Source: JAIPDZ01 sp034522175
GTDB lineage: Bacteria > Desulfobacterota > DSM-4660 > Desulfatiglandales > Desulfatiglandaceae
Direction of reading: 5' to 3'
Length of the DNA stretch: 64,000 nt
Assembly: GCA_034522175.1 (NCBI GenBank)
Contig: JAXHLQ010000001.1
Coordinates: forward strand, 434,001 to 498,000
The notes below the pieces were generated by a model that was given only the letters and a program-made list of their open reading frames with translations, was not told the origin of the DNA and did no database searches. Every line of letters begins with the position of its first letter. Within the stretch, counting starts at the first letter, position 1. The translations under genes were made by a program, and so were the position numbers. Shown piece after piece: positions 55,793 through 64,000 of the stretch.

Positions 55793-58423
55793 TCACTCAT
55801 CCACCCATTCTTCAAGACCATCTTTTTCAAGGCCCGCTGTCTTTTGCCGGGGTCTCACCTTTCGGTAAACCCCTATCGGCGATCTCGACTCACCGTTCAC
55901 AACCAATAGATCGTCTTCGATGGAGATGTCAAAAAGACGCTCATTTTCCTTGAGATAGGGAAGAATGAGGGTCCAGTCCTTTTCTTCCATGGGGACGATC
56001 TCTCCCCCGTTCAGTTGCTGCTCTTCCACCATTTCGTGGGGGTCCCGGACATAGATGGCACCGCCGGACGCCAGGGAAAAAAGGTTGGAACCCGGGTATG
56101 GAGACGGCAACGGATGGACCTTTCCCTGATCGTCAAATCCCATGCCGTTCAGGACCACAAACCCGCCGCCATCGTGCGGATCTCCGGCCATAAAGGATTC
56201 GCCGAGGTAGTCTAAGCACGTCCCGTTGATCACCACACGGGGTCGCCCCACCGCATTGATGAGCGGCCTGCCGGCGGCATTCCCCATCACATAGACCTCT
56301 CCTCCCTTGGCGCCGTACATGAATGTCTGACCCACATCGCCGTGGACGACCATCTTTCCGGATTTCATAATCTGGCCCAACTGGTCCTGGGCATCCCCGT
56401 GTACATGAATGGACAGCCCATCCATGCCCGACCCCATGTAGTCCCCCGAACTGCCGTAGATATCGATCTGCACACCCCCCGAATCGGGACCGAGACCGCA
56501 TCCGTGAAACCGCTGTCCTTTGAGACCGAACACAATAAAGCGCCGCCATCCCCTGAAAAAGGCCTCTGCCAGGAGGCGGCTGTCACAGTGATCCCCCTCC
56601 GGAGGGAAGAGGGAGGCATCGATAATCAGGACCTTTTCCTGGTAAGCCGGTGCCCTGAAAAACTGCCGGGTCTCCCAGTCCACCAGCCGATAGGTCGATT
56701 TTACGTCCTCCCGTGCAAGGGACGGAAAATGACGCAGAATGGTCTCCACCGTATGGTTCACCATCTGTAGAATCGAACGACGCTTCTTGTCGCAGGTGGG
56801 GTACCGTCGATCCATCAACAGGGTGAGCGCGGACAGGGCCACCTCAAAGTGGGCATCCCCGCTCCGAGCCCATCCGCGGATTTGCTTCAAACAATCCATG
56901 AGGTCGGCATAGTCCCACATCTCGATGCCGTCACGGATATATGCATAGAGGCGGTCGGGCCGCTGAAGGTTGAAAAATTCGGAGATGTCAAACCGGTCTT
57001 TGTCATCCCCCTCGACGAGGTAATAGACCCGGCCCGGCAGATACGGCGACTGGCCGGCCGGTGCCGTGATTTCGTTGCCGAACTTGTCGGTGCATGTCAG
57101 TCTTCGCTCAAGGGGTTGATCCGGCGATTTGTCCAGATTGAAAATGAAGGATCCACCGTCCGTATGGCTGCCGCCGCGGGCATTCCAGTAACGATCCGCC
57201 ACGTCCCCCACTCGGGGATCTTCGGCAGAGAGGCTCTTGAGGGTGGCGTCGATGGCCTGCTTTTCTGAACAGACCAACCCCACCTGCACCTGACCGTCAT
57301 GAAGGGCGAATACCTGGGGCCTGAGCATGGAGGTATCGGTGATCCCGATGAGTTGAAGACGATCATGCCGGGTATCGTTGCGCGCAATGATAAAGAACCA
57401 GGGTCCGTCCGGGGATCCGTGGATATGGGCGGCCTGAATGGCCCGGTAAAGCCGCTGTTTATCGGCAGGCAATTCATCAAAATCCCGTTCCATGGTGGGT
57501 GCCAGGGCTTCGATGACATATTCCAGGGGGTATCCACAGGTCCGGCTGTAAAGGTCGAACAAGAGAACCGAGACCTCCGTATCCGTCAGGAACTGCGGGT
57601 AGAGATGCTTCTGCATGAGGTACTCGGCCACGGAATGGTGATTGGCAAAATCGCCATTGTGCACAAGGGCCTCGTTGAGCCCGATAAACGGATGGGCCCC
57701 GCCCGGATGCCACACCTTTCCTTTGGTGGGATACCGCTGATGGGCAATCCAGACATGGGCCTTGAAGTTGTCGAGCTTGTAATACTGGACCACCTGTTCG
57801 GCATAGCCCACAATCTTGAGGATGAAAAAATTGCGTCCGTGAGAGAGGACAAATGCCCGCTGGCTGGCGGTGGCATCATAAAAGGTCCGGTTGATGTTAA
57901 AGCTGTTCTGATAGACAAATTCATCCTCGGCACGACGCGGGGCCATGCCTGACAGGTTGTTTTCCGCCATAAAGGCCTTGAGGACCTCGGGCCGGACACG
58001 TACAAAATATCGGAAGACTTCCGGTGGCTGGGCATCCAGGCCCTCGATGTTGCGGTAGTCATCCACATGAGGGATACGTTCTGAAAAATCGACACGGAAA
58101 AAAGGGTCGATGAACCGGGCCTCCAGATCGTCCATGACACCGTCTTCGAGTACGGCAATCTGCAGGATGTAGTCCTCCCGGAGGATTTCTTCTGAAACAC
58201 CCAGCATTTTGGGGTCAAACCCCATGGCTGCGATCCCGCCGCCGCGACCGTTGCCCCGGTTATGCATCTGTTTGGACGGCTCGAAGATATGACGGCCCCG
58301 GACCGGGATGCTGCACGCGAATCCCGTTACCCCGCACCCGCCCTCGGCCTCAAGCCCGTCATTGACCATAGAGGGCAGGCCCTGGACCATCGATTTTCTG
58401 GATCTTATTATTTCATCTGTCAT
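55793..58423 (-). CDS. glutamate synthase amidotransferase and GXGXG domains fused
   Basis: Releases ammonia from glutamine for glutamate synthesis. The 876-residue protein begins with a class II glutaminase domain whose nucleophile is Cys30 (GGCGVTGFA), so a 29-residue leader must be removed. After the glutaminase domain a GXGXG beta-helix (DIYGSSGDYMGSGMDGL, GEVYVMGNAAGRPLINAVG) forms the C-terminal half. In archaeal-type split enzymes these two domains are separate genes. The FMN domain is encoded by the next gene upstream (58442-59953), 18 bases away. No ATG sits directly before the Cys, so processing is inferred. Confidence 0.88.
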   Translation of the reverse strand: MTDEIIRSRKSMVQGLPSMVNDGLEAEGGCGVTGFACSIPVRGRHIFEPSKQMHNRGNGRGGGIAAMGFDPKMLGVSEEILREDYILQIAVLEDGVMDDLEARFIDPFFRVDFSERIPHVDDYRNIEGLDAQPPEVFRYFVRVRPEVLKAFMAENNLSGMAPRRAEDEFVYQNSFNINRTFYDATASQRAFVLSHGRNFFILKIVGYAEQVVQYYKLDNFKAHVWIAHQRYPTKGKVWHPGGAHPFIGLNEALVHNGDFANHHSVAEYLMQKHLYPQFLTDTEVSVLLFDLYSRTCGYPLEYVIEALAPTMERDFDELPADKQRLYRAIQAAHIHGSPDGPWFFIIARNDTRHDRLQLIGITDTSMLRPQVFALHDGQVQVGLVCSEKQAIDATLKSLSAEDPRVGDVADRYWNARGGSHTDGGSFIFNLDKSPDQPLERRLTCTDKFGNEITAPAGQSPYLPGRVYYLVEGDDKDRFDISEFFNLQRPDRLYAYIRDGIEMWDYADLMDCLKQIRGWARSGDAHFEVALSALTLLMDRRYPTCDKKRRSILQMVNHTVETILRHFPSLAREDVKSTYRLVDWETRQFFRAPAYQEKVLIIDASLFPPEGDHCDSRLLAEAFFRGWRRFIVFGLKGQRFHGCGLGPDSGGVQIDIYGSSGDYMGSGMDGLSIHVHGDAQDQLGQIMKSGKMVVHGDVGQTFMYGAKGGEVYVMGNAAGRPLINAVGRPRVVINGTCLDYLGESFMAGDPHDGGGFVVLNGMGFDDQGKVHPLPSPYPGSNLFSLASGGAIYVRDPHEMVEEQQLNGGEIVPMEEKDWTLILPYLKENERLFDISIEDDLLVVNGESRSPIGVYRKVRPRQKTAGLEKDGLEEWVDE

Positions 58424-58441
58424 GTTACGTCACTTCAAATT

Positions 58442-59953
58442 TCAGTCACTCTGCACTTCTTCCCGATAATCCAGGTGGACCAGGCAGTCCGTCCGGCCCA
58501 CCAGTTCTTTGATGTCTTTCATTCCCAGCCTCTTGAGAATCCGGATGAGCTCCGCACGCCACGCCAGGAACATGTTCACAATCCGCTGCGTCCCCCAGTC
58601 GAGGTCCATCAGTTCCATCAGTTCCGGATCCGTGGTGGCGATCCCCCGCGCACACCCCCGTCCGCTCTCGCAATTGTGGCAGCGGATACATTCCAGCGCC
58701 ACCAGGTCTGCCGTCCCCGTACATACCCCGTCGGCACCGAGCGCGATGATCTTGGCCACGTCATGAGGCGTCCTGACCCCCCCACTGGCAATCACCGTCA
58801 CCTGATCGCGAACCCCCTCTTCGGTCAGAAAGCGGTGGACTTTGGGCAGGGCGTACTCAATGGGCATGGCAATGTTTTTCTTGGCGATCTCGGGGGCGGC
58901 CCCTGTGCCCCCGTAACTCCCATCCAAGTGGATGATATGGGCCCCCGCATAGTAGCTCCCCACCGCCACCATGTCCACATCGGTGGGGGTGGAAACCTTC
59001 ACGGAGACCAGGGCCTCCGGGTTGATGGCCTTGATCCAGTCCACATGCTTCTTATGATCTTCCACAGAGTACACACTGTGAAATGGAAAAGGCGAAAAGA
59101 GCGGATATCCCACCACCGCTTCCCGCATGCGGGCCACACCCGGCGTGACCTTCTCCCCCAACAGATGCCCGCCCAGGCCGGGTTTCGCTCCCTGGGCATA
59201 TTTGAACTCCACAATCTTTACCCGCTGGATGGTCTCTTCCCGGACCCCGAAAAGGCCGGTGGCCACCTGAGTGATGACGTGATCATCATAGGGTTTGAGT
59301 TCATCGGGGTAGCCCCCCTCACCGGTGCAACAGAAGGTGCCGAGGGCCGCGGCCGCCCGGATGCGGCTGAGCATGGTCGTGATGCTGACCGAACCGTAGG
59401 ACATCCCGCCGCCGTAAAACGGCATTTCGATCCTCACCCTGTGGGCATTGTCGTCTCTGCGGTTCAGGTCGATCCCCACATTGATCCCATCATCCGAACC
59501 ATCGGATGCGGTGGATGTTACAGTTGAGGCCGGAAACTTGATACGGAGTCGATCAAAACCGCCCCCGGAGTTCCCTGTTTTATAGGCCAGTCCCTTCGGG
59601 GGCATGGCACTGAACTCGGCCATGTACCAGGTGCTCGCCAAAAGATCGGGCGGCCACCTGAAATCGCCCATCACGTCAAAATCGGGATTTCTCCTGAGGC
59701 TGAGCGCACCCACCGGACACATGTCATGACACGGTTCATCACAATCCACGCCCACACAACGGTAGGCATTCTCCACGAGCACCCGCCCCCTTCTCATCAC
59801 ATGAACGCCATAGGGGCATGTCTCCACGCATTTACCGCATTGAATACACGCATCTGTCCGGTTGAGACGGTACTTCCCGATGGGATTTCTGAACCGTGAC
59901 CGGGTTTTTATGGTTTTCGGCAACTCAAATGCCTGTTGATTACTCGAGTTCAC
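58442..59953 (-). CDS. glutamate synthase FMN subunit with N-terminal ferredoxin domain
   Basis: Catalytic subunit that combines 2-oxoglutarate and ammonia. The N-terminus carries two cluster motifs (CIQCGKCVETCPYG and CVGVDCDEPCHDMCPVGAL). The FMN barrel shows LDGSYGGTGAAP, VIASGGVRTPHDVAK and a Cys set in ECIRCHNCESGRGC. It is the archaeal/ferredoxin-dependent type, with electrons likely from a ferredoxin or NAD(P)H module not seen here. GTG 59953 has GGAGG six bases upstream and overlaps the upstream paralog by 14 bases. Length 503 residues. Confidence 0.9.
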   Translation of the reverse strand: MNSSNQQAFELPKTIKTRSRFRNPIGKYRLNRTDACIQCGKCVETCPYGVHVMRRGRVLVENAYRCVGVDCDEPCHDMCPVGALSLRRNPDFDVMGDFRWPPDLLASTWYMAEFSAMPPKGLAYKTGNSGGGFDRLRIKFPASTVTSTASDGSDDGINVGIDLNRRDDNAHRVRIEMPFYGGGMSYGSVSITTMLSRIRAAAALGTFCCTGEGGYPDELKPYDDHVITQVATGLFGVREETIQRVKIVEFKYAQGAKPGLGGHLLGEKVTPGVARMREAVVGYPLFSPFPFHSVYSVEDHKKHVDWIKAINPEALVSVKVSTPTDVDMVAVGSYYAGAHIIHLDGSYGGTGAAPEIAKKNIAMPIEYALPKVHRFLTEEGVRDQVTVIASGGVRTPHDVAKIIALGADGVCTGTADLVALECIRCHNCESGRGCARGIATTDPELMELMDLDWGTQRIVNMFLAWRAELIRILKRLGMKDIKELVGRTDCLVHLDYREEVQSD

Positions 59954-61340
59954 ACCCTTCCTCCACGACCCCCATGGCGCCGAAAATCTCCTCATTCAGC
60001 GTCTCAAAAAACATGGCGCGTCCCGCCTCTCCCCGGAGTCTGCGCGCGTCCCTGATCCCCATGGCACCCATTACCTCGAGAAGCTGATTGTGCCAGGCGC
60101 CCATCAGGTTCACCACCCGGGATCTCACCCATGGCGTGGTTGCCTTCTCAATCTCTACGGGGCATTGAAGGCCCTTCGTGCATCGCCGGCACATCCGGCA
60201 TTCCAGTGCAATGAGCAGGGGAAAATCGATCATCACCCCATCGCCGCCGCAGATAATGGCCTTCGGCACATGTTCAGCCATGGCGATACCCCCGCTGATG
60301 AGCAGGGTCATTTCATCACGCTGGCCCGCCTCAACGAGTTTGAGATGGACGGCTCGGATCCCGTCCTTCAGATACAGGCTCGCATCATCGCAATACACCC
60401 CGTCTTCGCTCGCCGAAAGATGAACCACTGCTACCCTGTTTTCCACCAGGGAAAGTACGGTCTCTTCAACGCCTTTTGTGATCGGCACGTTAATGGATAG
60501 GATGACGTCAGGGTGGGTTGACCGGATACGGTCAGCCTGCTCCGCCCATTTTTCATGCCAGGGAATCTCCACCAGCCGAACCGTTTGAGGCATGTCCATG
60601 TCTTTTGGATCGACGTCCACGGAACACATGGGCATGATCCATGGGTAAAGATCCGCCGGAATCGACGCCAGCCGGTCCTCCGGGAGCGCCAAAAGGGTCC
60701 CCAGAACCCTGGCGGCCTCGGCCCAGCCGCGGATCGTGTCCCGGCGCATCGAGCCAAAGGTTGGCATTCTGAACAGGATGGGGAGCGGAATATCCATAAA
60801 GCGGGCATCATCGGGTTTGGGCATCCCCGTATCATCAAAAACAAGCGCTTTGGGCGTTCTCCCCACGTCAATGGCCGTGGAGATATATTCACGGCCATGG
60901 ATGCCGTCACGGGTGGGGCGGACAATCTCTGACATATCCGTCCACATGGCGTCAAACCCAGGCCCTGTAAAGGGACCCGGATACCCCGCACCTGAAACCG
61001 GGATCTTTCCGCTTTGAGCCTGTGCCCACAACTTGGTGATGATGTCGGGTGTCCAATAGCCGTCCCCCAGGCTTAGATATTCCGGATTGACGGTCTTGTG
61101 GATCAACTCTTTGGGACAGCCTTGTACACATCTCAGACAATTCATGCAGTCGGTATCGATGGTATCCACCATCTGGACGGGGTCCATACGGCGATGGTCA
61201 TAGACGCCGTATACACACGTTTTCTTCACACAAACCGCACACTTGAGACACCCTTCCTCCCAGGCGACAATACCCGACCGGGTGATCGGTTTAAATCGAT
61301 GGGGCACGGTTTGCGTGTTTATGACATATTTAGACGGCAT
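59940..61340 (-). CDS. glutamate synthase FMN-domain paralog with ferredoxin motifs
   Basis: A 466-residue relative of the preceding gene. N-terminal cysteines in CLKCAVCVKKTCVYG and CMNCLRCVQGCPKE predict two 4Fe-4S clusters. The barrel keeps ISGGIAMAEHVPKAI and the Cys set ECRMCRRCTKGLQCPV. However, the GGTG glutamate/oxoglutarate motif of the active paralog is replaced by SASEDGVYCDDAS, so it is probably not a synthase. It may be an electron-transfer or structural subunit. It leads the operon, and overlaps the true synthase gene, so it is likely part of the same complex. Confidence 0.82.
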   Translation of the reverse strand: MPSKYVINTQTVPHRFKPITRSGIVAWEEGCLKCAVCVKKTCVYGVYDHRRMDPVQMVDTIDTDCMNCLRCVQGCPKELIHKTVNPEYLSLGDGYWTPDIITKLWAQAQSGKIPVSGAGYPGPFTGPGFDAMWTDMSEIVRPTRDGIHGREYISTAIDVGRTPKALVFDDTGMPKPDDARFMDIPLPILFRMPTFGSMRRDTIRGWAEAARVLGTLLALPEDRLASIPADLYPWIMPMCSVDVDPKDMDMPQTVRLVEIPWHEKWAEQADRIRSTHPDVILSINVPITKGVEETVLSLVENRVAVVHLSASEDGVYCDDASLYLKDGIRAVHLKLVEAGQRDEMTLLISGGIAMAEHVPKAIICGGDGVMIDFPLLIALECRMCRRCTKGLQCPVEIEKATTPWVRSRVVNLMGAWHNQLLEVMGAMGIRDARRLRGEAGRAMFFETLNEEIFGAMGVVEEGCELE

Positions 61341-61368
61341 GATGTTTCCTACGTTAAACGCGTTCCTT

Positions 61369-61402
61369 CAATCCACAATCGACCTTCAACAATCATCAAT
61401 CC
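61369..61402. repeat. short CAATC-type repeat between metF and the glutamate synthase paralog
   Basis: CAATCCACAATCGACC then TTCAACAATCATCAATCC: five CAATC units. The metF stop codon lies inside it. Same type as 52650-52676. Confidence 0.45.
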
Positions 61403-62314
61403 AAAAGGGGTCTCGGCAAGAGGCCGGCCCGGTCGACGATGTCTTTTACCACCGCTTCCCATTCAATGGCCATCACGTGCACCCCGCTAACGCCGGGCAA
61501 TTCTTTCAGCCGCTGAATGGTTTCCACGCAGATGCGAATCCCTTCTTCGCGCTGTTTCTCCTTGGGGACCCCTTCCATCCGCTTGATGATCCCATCGGGG
61601 ATATCCATTCCCGACACCTTGTTTTTCATATACCGGGCCATACCGGGGGACTTCCAGAGGGGTCACCCCACCCAGGATATGGGCTTTCTCGGTGAGCCCC
61701 CGGTCTGCCGCCATGGAGAGCCAGGATTCGAATCGCTCGAGGTTATAGATGCATTGGGTCTGAATAAAGTCGGCACCCGCATTGATCTTTTTGGCGAGTC
61801 GGGTGGCCCTGAACGTCAGGGGATCGGCAAACGGATTGGCCGCAGCACCAATAAAAATATCCGGGGGAGCGCTCAATGGATCACCCCCCATGAGGGTTCC
61901 TTCGTCCCGCATCTTCCGCACCGTCTCGATGAACTGAATGGAATCCAGGTCAAAGACACCGAGACCCTGCGGCTGGTTTCCGAAGCTCTGATGATCACCC
62001 GACAGACACAACAGATTGCGAATACCGATGGCGGAGGCCCCCAGAACATCGGACTGAAGGGCAATCCGGTTCCGATCTCTAACCACCATTTGCAGCACAG
62101 GCTCGAGGCCGGCGCTTTTTAAGAGGCTGCACGCCGCCAGGCTGCTCATACGGACGATGGCGGTTTGGTTGTCGGTTACATTCACCGCATCGACGGTTCC
62201 CCTGAGTATGTCGGCCTTTTTGAAGATCACGTCCGGTTCGGCGCCTTTGGGTGGGCCGCACTCGGCCGTCACGGCAAATTCACCCTGTTCCAGTATCTGT
62301 CTTAGATGGCTCAT
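61396..62314 (-). pseudogene. metF: methylenetetrahydrofolate reductase, one frameshift
   Basis: Reduces methylene-THF to methyl-THF in the methyl branch of the Wood-Ljungdahl pathway or for methionine. The first frame has VTAECGPPKGAEPD, LCLSGDHQSFGNQPQ (FAD/folate site) and AGADFIQTQ. An extra base near 61654-61655 breaks the frame: removing one G from CTCTGGAAGTCC gives PLKSPGMARYM, after which the second frame continues to VHVMAIEWEAVVKDI. Restored length about 306 residues is normal. It lies five bases after metV, its usual partner in acetogens and sulfate reducers. Confidence 0.92.
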
Positions 62315-62319
62315 CTCTT

Positions 62320-62987
62320 TTACCTTTGCTGGTCCGCTCTGATGATCTTCCTGGGCCCTCCCCCCTGCTTTTTGGACCAGTCCTTCGGGGGATAGACGCG
62401 CTCTAAGCGGTCTAAGGCATCAAATGTGGTCAAGCGGTCAATGATCATCTGCCACGCACAGGGGGTGTCCGGGTTGACTTCACATCGTCCCTCAATGGAC
62501 CCGCCGCACGGGCCGTTCTGGATCTGCTTGGCGCAACGGGTCAGGGGACAGATACCGCCGAAGTAATAGAGCATGCAGTCTCCACACCCCACACACGTCT
62601 CTGCCCAGTGTCCCTGAGCCTTTGTCTCCCCCAGGAATTCCGTATTGAGACCGGGAATGATGGGAAGCTCCGGATACATCTCGGCCACGGCCTGCACACC
62701 CGCCCCACACCCGAGAGAAAGGACGGCATCGTACGGCTCAATCATCTCATCCAATTGAATCACGAACTCCATCACACATTGGCGGTCAATGGTCTTCTCA
62801 TCAATCTGAACGTCGCTGTTATCCATTCGGGCCGCCATCCGCAGGGCAGATGCCAGCGTGGCCGTCTCCTTTCTCCGCCTGCGGCACACTCCGCTACACA
62901 TGAACCGCATCCCAGTACCAGTATCCGCTCGTAAGGCGCGATCATCGTGCGGATTTCATCCATCGGCTTCTGTTCCGCAGTAATCAT
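62320..62987 (-). pseudogene. metV: MetV, methylene-THF reductase zinc/iron-sulfur partner, one frameshift
   Basis: MetV is the C-terminal-type subunit that partners MetF in Wood-Ljungdahl bacteria. The first frame gives MITAEQKPMDEIRTMIAPYE and LGCGSCVAECAAGGE. One A is missing in GGAGAAAGGAG (plus strand 62870-62872), after which ETATLASALRMAARM, CVGCGDCMLYYFGGICPLTRC and GPCGGSIEGRCEV follow. The Cys-rich C-terminal part matches the family. The ATG overlaps the mvhD stop by four bases (ATGA). Restored length about 223 residues. Confidence 0.88.
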
Positions 62988-63439
62988 AGGCTGTTTCTCC
63001 TCTCTCGGCCCCTTGGTTTCTCGGCCCATTGTAAAACCGGCGACGGGTTTAAAGCCGAAGCCGCCGTTTTCAACTCATCCACCAGCTTGGACAGGGGCTT
63101 GGGATTCTCCTTCGATTCCATGACAATCCCCACCCGTTCGCCTTCGAGGCCGATGCTCTCAATCAATGCCCTCGTCCGTTCGACCCGCTTTTTCGCCCGG
63201 GTGTTGCCTTCGAAATATCGGCATGTCCCTTCAGGGCAGGTAATGAGGTAAGCTGCATCCGCAAATTCCTCCAGCGCACGCATCAGATGGACCATATCCA
63301 GCCTGCCACTGCAGGGGAGCGGAAAGAGGCGAACCGTTCGGCCGTGAGCGACCTCGATGGCCTGCCGTTGGGCTTCCCCGCTGCCGGGCACATTACGGCA
63401 ATAGAAAAGGGCGATGGTAAGCGGGCTCGAATGTGTCAT
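62984..63439 (-). CDS. mvhD: MvhD-like iron-sulfur subunit
   Basis: MvhD carries a 2Fe-2S cluster and links electron donors to heterodisulfide reductase HdrA. The 151-residue protein shows the family pattern: FYCRNVPGS, PLPCSGRLD and ITCPEGTCRYFEGNTRAKK, giving four conserved Cys. Position immediately upstream of metV and metF matches clusters where a Hdr-Mvh type complex drives methylene-THF reduction. No hdrA, hdrB or hdrC is in the window. A 51-base gap separates it from the next gene upstream. Confidence 0.88.
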   Translation of the reverse strand: MTHSSPLTIALFYCRNVPGSGEAQRQAIEVAHGRTVRLFPLPCSGRLDMVHLMRALEEFADAAYLITCPEGTCRYFEGNTRAKKRVERTRALIESIGLEGERVGIVMESKENPKPLSKLVDELKTAASALNPSPVLQWAEKPRGRERRNSL

Positions 63440-63490
63440 CTGAAGCGGATATCCTTTCTATGCGGGGAATCCCTGCGGGTCTCAAAGGGG

Positions 63491-64000
63491 TTAAAACATA
63501 TACAACTGATGACTGTCCGGGTTTTTGCCGAAACAGGTCATGTCATCCACTTTCTCGATTTCAGGCCCCCGGCAGATGGCAAAAAGCGTCCGCTCAATGC
63601 CGATACCCCCGCCATACGTATCCGGGAATGTGGGCCTTCCCTCCTCATCCTTTTTAGCCGCAATCATCAGGAAGGGTCCGTATCCCCCCAATGCCTCAAT
63701 ATTCTTAATATTCCCTTCATAGAGCACCGGTCTTTCAGGGATAATGCCATTGTCGAGAAGCCTTTCCACAATCGCCTCATATATCCACTCTCTCACGGCT
63801 CCGGAAAGCACCTCGAGGGCCGGGGTCTGTTTGCCCGTGTCTCTCACAATGCTCTTGGCGCAGATGTCGTAATTGTAAATCATATCCGAACTAACCTGTG
63901 AAAGGGGAACCTTTCCCTCAGGCTTGAGATACGGATACACCACATCGTAATTCTTCTCAAAAGCCCGGTGATCCAGAAAAACGGAGCGGCGGTTTGCTCT
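63491..64000 (-). CDS. class II aminoacyl-tRNA-synthetase-like protein, 5' end outside the window
   Basis: The frame is open to the window edge, so the N-terminal part is missing. The 169 visible residues end with DTYGGGIGIERTLFAICRGP, which is motif 3 of class II synthetases with its ATP-binding Arg. The core resembles the Asn/Asp/Lys group and asparagine synthetase A relatives of archaea. There is no anticodon-binding domain in view, which in this group is N-terminal. Whether it is a true tRNA ligase or an amino-acid ligase cannot be decided from this part. It lies directly upstream of mvhD on the same strand. Confidence 0.65.
   Translation of the reverse strand, partial: RANRRSVFLDHRAFEKNYDVVYPYLKPEGKVPLSQVSSDMIYNYDICAKSIVRDTGKQTPALEVLSGAVREWIYEAIVERLLDNGIIPERPVLYEGNIKNIEALGGYGPFLMIAAKKDEEGRPTFPDTYGGGIGIERTLFAICRGPEIEKVDDMTCFGKNPDSHQLYMF

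Overview
The window looks like a chromosomal segment of an anaerobic Desulfobacterota (deltaproteobacterial) bacterium. Pointers are a metF-metV-mvhD cluster, as in Wood-Ljungdahl sulfate reducers, a split ferredoxin-type glutamate synthase, two large multiheme c-type cytochromes, a biotin-independent pyruvate carboxylase B subunit, and the deltaproteobacterial gene orders tmk-holB-ricT-metG and topA-dprA. The assignment is inferred from gene content; no rRNA is present. Almost all of the window is core or metabolic genes. I see no prophage, CRISPR array or intact insertion sequence.

Layout. 0-12.7 kb (+ strand): DUF2786 protein, pyrB-pyrC behind a leader terminator, an NtrC-type regulator, comM, a CBS-domain remnant, an OmpR/histidine-kinase pair, lepA, hemW and a LysR regulator. 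12.7-14.5 kb: CLC channel with CBS domains. 14.8-21 kb (- strand): tmk-holB-ricT-metG and a pyruvate carboxylase B subunit. 21.2-24 kb (+): xseA and an SF2 helicase. 24-26.1 kb (-): acetyl-CoA synthetase and a truncated isochorismatase. 26.4-34.9 kb: GlmU-like beta-helix protein, tRNA-Thr, pyrF, a thioesterase, a KptA-like protein, topA, dprA and an exported protein. 35.2-38.8 kb (+): a 12-haem and a 10-haem cytochrome. 39-45 kb: HNH nuclease, amgK/murU opposite nagZ (cell-wall sugar recycling), Cam-type carbonic anhydrase and a DUF1786 protein. 45.3-61.3 kb (- strand throughout): purF, carB, carA, hisF, hisH, glnD, glnB and a three-gene glutamate synthase set, all tied to glutamine or its regulation. 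61.4-64 kb (-): metF, metV, mvhD and the end of an aminoacyl-tRNA-synthetase-like gene.

How the genes fit together. Glutamate synthase, PII and GlnD form a nitrogen control unit upstream of the glutamine-consuming HisH, CarA and PurF. CarAB, PyrB, PyrC and PyrF together supply five enzyme subunits of de novo UMP synthesis. MetF-MetV-MvhD is the methylene-THF reductase module, with MvhD suggesting coupling to a heterodisulfide-reductase-type complex not seen here.

A warning on quality. At least twelve conserved genes are broken by single-base frameshifts (often in short homopolymers), and two (metG, carB) carry an in-frame TAA. Simultaneous loss of so many essential genes is not credible, so uncorrected sequencing or assembly indels are the likeliest cause. 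Broken genes are typed as pseudogene here only because the sequence as given does not encode one continuous product.
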